34,427 nt of DNA from DATGEP01 sp035310125. GTDB taxonomy: Bacteria > Chloroflexota > Ktedonobacteria > Ktedonobacterales > JADMIN01. The notes under the pieces were generated by a model. It was not told the DNA's origin. It was given only the letters and a program-made list of their open reading frames with translations, and did not search any database. This document shows positions 16,420 through 22,259 of this stretch, piece by piece. The position numbers and the translations under genes are program-made. The number at the start of each line of letters is the position of its first letter. Position 1 is the first letter of the stretch. Location: NCBI GenBank assembly GCA_035310125.1, contig DATGEP010000159.1:1-34427 (forward strand), written 5' to 3'.

Positions 16420-16445
16420 GCGGCTCCGTGTGTCCACGGAGCCGC
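16420..16445. terminator. Strong GC-rich hairpin between convergent genes
   Basis: A perfect 11-bp stem, GCGGCTCCGTG with CACGGAGCCGC, and a 4-nt loop TGTC. It lies 30 bp after the channel gene and 53 bp after the end of the minus-strand gene at 16499, where a bidirectional terminator is expected. The plus-strand tail has only GTTTC, so the U-run is poor. Confidence 0.55.
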
Positions 16446-16498
16446 CGGCTGTTTCAAGGGACCAACGCCTGGTGGCTGCATGTGAGCACCAGGGTCGC

Positions 16499-16720
16499 TT
16501 AGACTCCGGCCTCCACGGGAGTCAATACATCCTCCGGGACGTAGACGCCGGGAATGGCGTGCTCCAGCCGGAGCGCATACAGATACCGCGCGCTCTGGTG
16601 CGGCTGCTGCGCGATGGTGACGATACGCACCACTTCACCGGATACGTTGCTCAGGCCGAGGGATGGGTCGGTCAGCACCACCCGATCACCCGGCGCATAG
16701 CGTGGCCTGTCGGTCTCCAC
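16499..16720 (-). CDS. Small SH3-like/KOW-like protein of unknown function
   Basis: A 73-residue protein starting at GTG with AGGAG (16728-16732 on this strand) 7 nt upstream, which makes translation credible. The N-terminus PRYAPGDRVVLTDPSLGLSNVSGEVVRIV has the 'GD.V.l......G.V..i' pattern of small SH3-like barrels. It ends with GVYVPEDVLTPVEAGV. I do not recognise a family. It converges on the channel gene across the hairpin at 16420. Confidence 0.55.
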   Translation of the reverse strand: METDRPRYAPGDRVVLTDPSLGLSNVSGEVVRIVTIAQQPHQSARYLYALRLEHAIPGVYVPEDVLTPVEAGV

Positions 16721-16787
16721 TGCTTTGCTCCTAAGGCGGCTGGTCGGGGTCCGCCAGCCACGACTCCGTGGATCTGGCCTGGATGCT

Positions 16788-16870
16788 GCACCTTTGCGGC
16801 GTGCGCCCGCGTTTACTTGGTCACGGCATCAGTATACGCGATGGGCAACACGACACACAAGGGGAAGCGC
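16788..16870. repeat. 83-bp repeat, copy A
   Basis: It matches 75 of 83 bases with 20218-20300, in the same orientation. The core starts CACCTTTGCGG and includes GTTTACTTGGTCACGGCATC in both copies. On the minus strand, both copies can be read as VTK-stop-TRAHxAKV, which near the second copy runs into an IS630 transposase frame. Copy A has no transposase sequence beside it. It may be a remnant of an insertion sequence end. Confidence 0.75.
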
Positions 16871-16966
16871 ACGTACCCCAAATCATCGTATAAACAGGTG
16901 ATACGCTACATCCACGAGGAGGATGCGGCTATTCAAGCGGCAAGCGAGTCGCGGGGAGGAGATTGG

Positions 16967-18046
16967 ATGGAGGGCGACCTTGACCTCAGCGGCCACCCAT
17001 TTACACAGTGGCCTGACTTGTCTGTTGCCTCCCTGCACCAGGTCCGCCGGCTCGTCCTCGACCATGCCGACCTGGATCACGCGCCAGCGGACTGGCTGTC
17101 ATTCGACAGACTGGACAGCCTGGAGGAGTTGCATCTAGATGGGAACCGACTCAACGTGTTGCCGAAGTCGCTTACCCATTTCTCGCACCTGCAACGGCTG
17201 AGCCTCTATGCCAATTACCTCCACACGCTGCCTCAAGGTGTCGGCCGGCTGAGCGCCCTGCGCGATCTCAGCCTGGGCAAGAACCGGCTGCGTGTGATCC
17301 CGCCGGGCATTTTTCGCCTGTCAGGGCTGCGTCGGCTGAATCTGGCCGAAAACGCGATAGAGACGATTCCCGCCGAGATTGCTGCCCTGAGCCGCCTGCG
17401 CATGCTGGATCTCGGCCACAACCGGATCCGTGCGCTGCCCGCCGAGCTGGCCGCCCTCCACGAGCTCGAGGACGCGCTCTACCTGAGCAACAACTTGCTG
17501 AATGACGTGCCCGAGGCCGTCTTCCAGCGCATGTCCCGGCTGCGCTACCTGGGGCTGACCCACAACCCGCTCGCCGCGCTGCCCGATTCGCTAGGCGACC
17601 TCACGGCGCTAGAGGAGTTGCGCCTGTATGCGAACGGCCTGCAAACCCTTCCCCACACGATCACGCGGCTGGAGCACCTGCGCGAGCTGCACCTGCAGGA
17701 CAATCGCCTGGAGGCATTGCCGGCGAGCCTGGGAGCGCTCGCGCGGCTGCGTGAGCTGGTCGTGAGCAACAACCAGATTGCCCACCTGCCGCCTTCGGTC
17801 TCACAACTGCGGCGGCTCGCGCGGCTCGACCTGCGTAACAACCCATTGGAGGACCTGCCTGAGGAAATCGGCCTCATGGGCAGCTTGACCCATCTCGATC
17901 TGCGAGCCACCCGCCTGACCCGGCTCCCACACAGCATGGAGCAATTGATGCGCCTGGAGAAATTGGATGTACGCTGGACGAAACTGCGAAAGGAGCCCCC
18001 GTGGTTCGTGGCGCTGCGCGAACGGGGGTGTCGCATCTTGGTGTAG
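16967..18046 (+). CDS. Leucine-rich-repeat protein
   Basis: A 359-residue protein built almost wholly of about thirteen 23-residue bacterial leucine-rich repeats of the type 'L..L.L..N.L..LP..l..L..'. Examples are ELHLDGNRLNVLPKSL, LNLAENAIETIPAEI, LYANGLQTLPHTI, LDLRNNPLEDLPEEI. It ends in LDVRWTKLRKEPPWFVALRERGCRILV, a C-cap seen in other bacterial LRR proteins. No kinase, Roc GTPase or signal peptide is visible, so it is probably a cytoplasmic binding protein. I chose the ATG at 16967 because GGGGAGGAG ends 5 nt before it. The frame is open further up (GTG 16898, ATG 16841 inside the 83-bp repeat). The peptide IHEEDAAIQAASESRGGDW resembles an LRR N-cap, so a longer form is possible. The ligand is unknown. 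Confidence 0.85.
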   Translation: MEGDLDLSGHPFTQWPDLSVASLHQVRRLVLDHADLDHAPADWLSFDRLDSLEELHLDGNRLNVLPKSLTHFSHLQRLSLYANYLHTLPQGVGRLSALRDLSLGKNRLRVIPPGIFRLSGLRRLNLAENAIETIPAEIAALSRLRMLDLGHNRIRALPAELAALHELEDALYLSNNLLNDVPEAVFQRMSRLRYLGLTHNPLAALPDSLGDLTALEELRLYANGLQTLPHTITRLEHLRELHLQDNRLEALPASLGALARLRELVVSNNQIAHLPPSVSQLRRLARLDLRNNPLEDLPEEIGLMGSLTHLDLRATRLTRLPHSMEQLMRLEKLDVRWTKLRKEPPWFVALRERGCRILV

Positions 18047-18108
18047 CCAGGCCACGTAGAACACAGCGCTGGCGCGCGAGTCCGGTGGCGCGGCGGCTAC
18101 GACGACGA

Positions 18109-18132
18109 CAGGACGTGGAGCCACACGTCCTG
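18109..18132. terminator. 9-bp hairpin downstream of the LRR gene
   Basis: CAGGACGTG and CACGTCCTG form a perfect stem with a 6-nt loop, 63 bp after the LRR stop. There is no U-run, so intrinsic termination is uncertain. Confidence 0.4.
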
Positions 18133-18223
18133 GCCGCGGCAGTTGCCACGAGGGTATCGGCGGCGCGGCTATTGCAGTCGAAAAGCTGTATTATACGGGG
18201 TTCACAGAAAAGGGCGCAGGAAG

Positions 18224-18246
18224 CCGCGGGGCTTCAGCCCCGGCGG
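18224..18246. repeat. Left-end hairpin of the tnpB element
   Basis: Stem CCGC plus GGGGC pairs with GCCCC plus G(G)CGG around a TTCA loop, with one bulged G. It has the same architecture as the right-end hairpin. Confidence 0.75.
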
Positions 18247-18324
18247 AGGAATGCGCCCCCCAACAATCATGAACAGAAGTACCAACACATTGAAACTCCC
18301 GTTCAATGATGGTATGCTCTGAGC

Positions 18325-19461
18325 ATGAAACAAACCGTGCTCGTCAAACTGGCCCCGACGCCCGAACACCACGCGTCGCTCCTGCGCACGCTGGAAGCCT
18401 TCAACGCGGCCTGCAATGCCGTGGCGGAGGTGGCGTTTGCCCACCATCTGGCGAACAAAATCGAGCTGCAAAAGCTGGTCTACTATGACATCCGCCAGCA
18501 ATTCAATCTGTCGGCGCAGATGGCGATACGGGCCATCAGCAAGGTAGCGGAAGCCTACAAGCGTGACAAGCGCATCAAGCCCTCGTTTCGCCCGCATGGC
18601 GCGATGGTCTACGACGAGCGTATCTGCTCGTTCCCCGCAATTGATCGGGTGTCGCTCCTGACGCTGGATGGACGTGTGATCGTGCCGTTCCGGTTCGGGA
18701 CATATGCCGAGGGGATGCTGAGCCGGAAGCGCGGACAAGCGGACTTGCTCTACCGCAACGGCACCTTCTATCTGGCCGTGACGGTAGATGCCCCGGAACC
18801 CACGCCCGATGAGGCGAGCGAGTACCTGGGGATAGACCTGGGTATCACCACGCTGGCGGCAACGAGCGACGGGGAGTTGCTGAACCGTTCCACCGGCCCC
18901 CAAGCCCCCAAGCACGCCCACGTGAACGAAGTGCGGGCGCGCTTTAGTCGCTTCCGCCAGAAGCTCCAAACGCGCAACACGAAGTCGAGTAAGCGGTTGC
19001 TCAAGAAGCGCAGTGGACGCGAGCACCGCTTCGTTCGCGATGTCAACCATTGTTTGTCGAAGGCCATTGTCAGTACGGCGAAAGGCACGACGCGCGGGAT
19101 TGCTCTTGAGGACCTTCAGGGCATCCGCGAACGCGCGGGGAAAACGGTTAAGCGACGCCAGCGGAGAGTGCTGCACAGTTGGGCGTTCTTTCAGTTGCGC
19201 ACCTTCATTGCCTACAAGGCGGCGTTGGCTGGAGTGCCAGTGGTCTATGTAGACCCGGCCTACACCAGTCAGACGTGTAGCCGCTGTGGGCATTGTGAGC
19301 GTGCCAATCGCCGTTCTCAAGCGCATTTCCTCTGTGTCGCGTGTGGGTTCTTCGCCCATGCGGACCTGAACGCGGCAGTCAACATTGGCTGCCGGGCTGC
19401 CCTGTCATGCAGCCGTACGTCTCGCCCGGTAGACCGCCTGGATAATCAGGTGATCGCGTAA
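18325..19461 (+). CDS. tnpB: TnpB, RNA-guided endonuclease of IS200/IS605 group
   Basis: A 378-residue protein, the usual length. The RuvC centre is complete: D171 in YLGIDLGITTLA, E262 in GIALEDLQGI, D347 in HADLNAAVNI. The zinc finger is C318, C321, C337, C340 (CSRCG and CVACG), preceded by the typical VDPAYTSQT. The N-terminal part (LLRTLEAFNAACNAV) is the OrfB helix-turn-helix domain. TnpB proteins are programmed by a reRNA (omega RNA) made from the gene's 3' end and the right end. They cut targets next to a short motif that matches the sequence bordering the left end. Since the frame and active site are intact, the protein may be functional. The reRNA would cover roughly the last 150 bp to about 19500, and its guide would be the flank just after. 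Confidence 0.93.
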   Translation: MKQTVLVKLAPTPEHHASLLRTLEAFNAACNAVAEVAFAHHLANKIELQKLVYYDIRQQFNLSAQMAIRAISKVAEAYKRDKRIKPSFRPHGAMVYDERICSFPAIDRVSLLTLDGRVIVPFRFGTYAEGMLSRKRGQADLLYRNGTFYLAVTVDAPEPTPDEASEYLGIDLGITTLAATSDGELLNRSTGPQAPKHAHVNEVRARFSRFRQKLQTRNTKSSKRLLKKRSGREHRFVRDVNHCLSKAIVSTAKGTTRGIALEDLQGIRERAGKTVKRRQRRVLHSWAFFQLRTFIAYKAALAGVPVVYVDPAYTSQTCSRCGHCERANRRSQAHFLCVACGFFAHADLNAAVNIGCRAALSCSRTSRPVDRLDNQVIA

Positions 19462-19474
19462 AGGCAGGGACAAG

Positions 19475-19497
19475 CCGCTGGGCTTCAGCCCAAGCGG
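19475..19497. repeat. Right-end hairpin of the tnpB element, probable 3' end of the reRNA scaffold
   Basis: CCGCT and GGGC pair with GCCC and A(A)GCGG around a TTCA loop, with one bulged A. It ends 3 bp before the ATG of the DUF4274 frame and 13 bp after the tnpB stop. In known TnpB systems the reRNA scaffold ends here and the guide follows. Confidence 0.75.
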
Positions 19498-19500
19498 TTC

Positions 19501-19964
19501 ATGACCAACATCTCTCAAGCGTCGCCCGAGGAGTGGCATCAGGTTGCGTGCAATTGGAACTGGGATGACGGTGCAGACGAGCTGCGGTGGATCATTCAGC
19601 AGCCGACCTGCGACCGCGGGACGGCGCTGCTCGTGTACTGGCACGGTGGGCCACGCTATTACGCGCAGTACGCCACGCGTGACGAGGTTCCCAGTATGCG
19701 CGCGAGGGGTACGACCTCATGATGGCGATCGAACACCGTTACCTCACTGGCGCCTATACGCGGCAGGAAATTGCCTTCGACCCGCACGCGGATTATGGGG
19801 TCCCCGAGCGAGGCTACGACTTGACACTTGCCTACACCGACAAGCCGAAGCGACACCTGATCCCGGAACTGATGTATGTTGCGTCTCCAGGGCGCGTCCT
19901 AGGGCGTGATACGGCGTACATCGAGGGCTACCCGCCTGGTGTGGAGGAGGACGAAGAGGTGTAA
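19501..19964 (+). pseudogene. DUF4274 protein gene with a single-base frameshift
   Basis: Two frames together read as one DUF4274-type protein of about 154 residues. Frame 1 (19501 on) gives SPEEWHQVACNWNWDDGADE, then LRWIIQQPTCDRGTALLVYW and YYAQYATRDEVP. The second part, in the -1 frame from about 19690, gives QYAREGYDLMMAIEHRYLTG and ends at 19964 with an acidic tail. The switch occurs near the CCC at 19690-19692; one lost base would explain it. Frame 1 by itself stops at 19722. DUF4274 proteins are found in toxin-immunity-like and uncharacterised contexts; no function is certain. The ATG comes 4 bp after the tnpB right-end hairpin, so no own ribosome site remains. A sequencing error in the homopolymer is the alternative. 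Confidence 0.7.
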
Positions 19965-20221
19965 CTTGCGATCTGCCTGGGGCCCTGGCGTTTCATGATT
20001 CGCTGAGGCCACGAGCGGAAGCAGGTCACCGAGCGGACCAGGCCCTGCTGCTCCCGGAGCGCGACACAGCTCTCCGCTTGCGCATCCTCCAACTCCTCAA
20101 AGCTGAAGAAGTGGCGGTTGACCAACTCGGTGTTCGTCAGCTGCCACAGGTGTTCCGCCGGCTGGAACTCCGGGGAATGGGGCGGCAAGAACAGCAAGTG
20201 GAAATGCTCGGGCTCGCGCAC
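19928..20221 (-). pseudogene. IS630-family transposase C-terminal fragment
   Basis: The frame gives REPEHFHLLFLPPHSPEFQP followed by AEHLWQLTN, the hallmark third-Asp/Glu region (LPPYSPELNPIEhlW) of IS630/Tc1-type DDE transposases, then VNRHFFSFEELEDAQAE. About 80 residues remain from a protein of some 350. The N-terminal two-thirds, including the first two acidic residues, are missing. The break coincides with the 83-bp repeat (copy B). The last dozen codons are antisense to the end of the DUF4274 gene, so the 3' end of the IS is also lost. Confidence 0.82.
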
Positions 20222-20300
20222 CTTTGCGGTGTGCGCCCGCGTTTACTTGGTCACGGCATCAGCATACGTGATAGGCAACACGACAAATAAAGGGAAGCGT
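20218..20300. repeat. 83-bp repeat, copy B
   Basis: 75 of 83 bases match copy A at 16788-16870, in direct orientation. One edge meets the point where the IS630 fragment begins. The two copies bracket about 3.4 kb holding the LRR gene, the tnpB element and the DUF4274 pseudogene. Confidence 0.75.
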
Positions 20301-20420
20301 GAGACTGGGTTCCACCTAACCACTGCACGTATCCGCGCCCGTATCATACGCATGGGAGACATGCCCGCCCAGTGGATGTGCGCCGAAACACGTAGGGGCG
20401 CCAGACGGCAGGAGCAAAGC

Positions 20421-20999
20421 ATGAAGTCAAACGAGCGCGATATGGCGATACGTCCGGCGCAACCAGCAACATCCCTGGCGGCGTTGGCGGGACCGCGCGG
20501 CGTAGGCACGGCGGTCGCTTTCGATTGGGCGCTCGCCGCTGAGATGATCTTTCTCGCGGCGCGCTTCGCGCTGGGCATTGGTTCAGCAAGTATGCCAATG
20601 ATGCTCTCATCCAGCCAGCGGACCGGAGCGACGGCGGCGGTGCTGCTGGCGGCGGTGCCCTGCGCGCTGGCTGGTGAAGGGATGCGGCGCGGCGTGCGTC
20701 TGCTCCGCCCGTTCCAGATCGCCGGGAATGCGCTGCTGACCGTGTACGGCATCGTGCAGCTACCAGGAGCTATTGGCGACGTGCGCGCCGGACACCTGAG
20801 CGCCATTGCGCGGACACTGGCGCTGCTGGTGGCCAGCCCATTGATCGTATGGTTGCTGAGCCGTCCGCAGACTCGCGACTGGTTTGCCCAGGCGACGAGC
20901 GCGCAATCACGAGCGCGACATGGTGGCCGCTGGGTCGCTGCCATCCTCATCTGGGCGGTTATTGGCGGCGCGGCCATCGCGTTTGACGGGCTGTATTAG
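20421..20999 (+). CDS. Small multi-pass membrane protein of unknown function
   Basis: A 192-residue protein with about five hydrophobic helices, including WALAAEMIFLAARFALGIG, AAVLLAAVPCALAGEG, IAGNALLTVYGIVQLPGAIG, TLALLVASPLIVWLL and WVAAILIWAVIGGAAIAF. AGGAG (20410-20414) stands 6 nt before the ATG at 20421. The frame is open back to 20118, through the 83-bp repeat and antisense to the IS630 fragment, so the longer form is not credible. No family is recognised. Its stop codon overlaps that of the convergent lipoprotein gene. Confidence 0.68.
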   Translation: MKSNERDMAIRPAQPATSLAALAGPRGVGTAVAFDWALAAEMIFLAARFALGIGSASMPMMLSSSQRTGATAAVLLAAVPCALAGEGMRRGVRLLRPFQIAGNALLTVYGIVQLPGAIGDVRAGHLSAIARTLALLVASPLIVWLLSRPQTRDWFAQATSAQSRARHGGRWVAAILIWAVIGGAAIAFDGLY

Positions 21000-21553
21000 A
21001 CCCCGCCAGTGAGAATGATGATCTCCGTCTGCCCGCTAATCTGCGGGTCCGGCTCGATAGTGATGAAGACGTGCCCGTTGCCCTTCGTCGCGCTGACTTG
21101 CTCGACATCGCCGTTGACGCCGCTCTGCACCTGCTGCCAGCCCTTATTGGGAAGCTGGCCCGCGTAGAACCGGCCAATCGCGCTCACCGAATCGCTCGTG
21201 CAGAGGCCAAAGAGCCCATTGCCGCCGGAGGTCTGGCCCAGACGCAGCTGCGCGCCGGGATACGGTGGGATGCTGGCGGGAAGCTGCGCATTCACACTGG
21301 GCGCTTGCGCGCACACGTCCGACGCGCCAACCTGCGCGCCGGGCGTTGTCAGCGCGCCAGTGGTGGGTGTCGCGGTGGCGGCAAGCGGCGTCCCGTTGGA
21401 CGTAATAGGCGGCCCGCCGGAGCCTGTGGCCGTAGGCGAGCCTGCCCCGCCCGATCCGCTATCACACGCCGCCAGCAGCAAAACACCCACTGTCAGCAGT
21501 GTCACCCACAGCCACAGATACCGCCAGCGCATGCTTCGCCGCCCTCTACTCAT
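20996..21553 (-). CDS. Lipoprotein of unknown function
   Basis: A 185-residue protein with a lipoprotein signal: basic start (RGRRSMRWRYLW), hydrophobic core and LLAAC, giving a lipidated Cys at about 30. A low-complexity Ser/Thr/Gly/Pro linker of about 50 residues follows. The globular part then starts near LPASIPPYPGAQLRLGQ and contains GFYAG-like 'IGRFYAGQLPNKGWQQVQ' and VFITIEPDPQISGQTEIIIL. The 'v..fY...l...GW......' pattern occurs in many small bacterial lipoproteins. GGAGG lies 10 nt before the ATG at 21553; an ATG at 21580 is less likely and one at 21532 is possible. It overlaps the convergent membrane gene by 4 bp. Confidence 0.75.
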   Translation of the reverse strand: MSRGRRSMRWRYLWLWVTLLTVGVLLLAACDSGSGGAGSPTATGSGGPPITSNGTPLAATATPTTGALTTPGAQVGASDVCAQAPSVNAQLPASIPPYPGAQLRLGQTSGGNGLFGLCTSDSVSAIGRFYAGQLPNKGWQQVQSGVNGDVEQVSATKGNGHVFITIEPDPQISGQTEIIILTGGV

Positions 21554-22259
21554 CCTCCCACCGCCTCCTTTGTCGCCCATTCACCTCACCTCGGCGCACC
21601 CAGATAATAGCGAGCCGTCCCAAGTATACGCGCGCCGTCCAGCGGAGGAAAAGACAAAGGCATTCAGCGGCAAATCAGTCGGTGTACGCCTGCTCTAAAG
21701 ATTCGGCAACCGAAGACTTGACAAAACGGCCCTCGCTGGCTACACATGCTCACACCGGCGTCTCACACAAGGAATTGACGATCTGGCGGTGTGTGTGGAC
21801 GGAATGCGGCAGGCACCACCACCGAACCCTATGGCCCGCCGATATCAGCACCAGATGACGAATATCTCGTCTATGGCCCAAAACAGAGTGGGGCGGTGCG
21901 CACAGAATACTTCCAGACCGCTTTGGAGGCGAGTGACCAGGGCGGCAACGATTCGCGCCTACCTCCTCGATCTCCGGAACGTCACCCAGGAGAAAGAATA
22001 GGAAGAACGCTCCCTCGATCACCAGGGGCGCCATTCATGAATGTCCAAGCTGAGAGATATTCCACATGTAACACGAAGACATGCCGCGCGTGTTCAGCTA
22101 TGCGGGCTGGCGCGGGCGCTGGGGAGGAACACACGGACGATGCCAACCTGGCACGGCCACCCCAGCGGGCGCGGAGTGACCCGCGATGCCATACCAGCAT
22201 GATAGAACGTCCGTGCTACAATACACGTCACCTGACTCGCATAGTTCCACCGAGAGGGG
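21554..22259. other. Gene-poor intergenic region with one promoter-like sequence
   Basis: About 700 bp without a supportable gene. TTGACA (21718-21723) and TACACA (21741-21746) are spaced by 17 bp on the plus strand and resemble a sigma70-type promoter, but they point at no clear gene. A short frame around 21800-21960 could encode PPISAPDDEYLVYGPKQSG, which looks protein-like; its extension is Arg-rich noise. A decayed gene or small RNA is possible. Near 22214-22222 lies an extended -10 (TGCTACAAT) for the next gene. Confidence 0.35.
22214..22222 (+). promoter_or_regulatory. Extended -10 element upstream of the AlkX/YcaQ-like gene
   Basis: TGCTACAAT has the TGn extension and five of six -10 bases, 38 bp before the ATG. 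No clear -35 is seen, which extended -10 promoters tolerate. Confidence 0.45.

Larger units (their letters stand above)
18212..19499 (+). mobile_element. IS200/IS605-group element carrying only tnpB (IS1341-like)
   Basis: The element runs from a left-end hairpin to a right-end hairpin with tnpB between. The left hairpin (18224-18246) is CCGC-GGGGC, loop TTCA, GCCCC-G(G)CGG, enclosed by an outer stem GGGCGCA/TGCGCCC (18212-18218 and 18252-18258). The right hairpin (19475-19497) is CCGCT-GGGC, loop TTCA, GCCC-A(A)GCGG. Both share the loop and a single bulged base at the same place. This is how IS200/IS605 ends are recognised by a TnpA Y1 transposase. No tnpA is present, so movement would need a TnpA from elsewhere. 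Exact ends cannot be set from one copy; the limits given are the hairpin edges. Confidence 0.8.

Noticed and set aside
20118..20420. N-terminal extension of the membrane protein at 20421
   Set aside because: It would run antisense through the IS630 fragment and the 83-bp repeat, and a good ribosome site exists at 20410.
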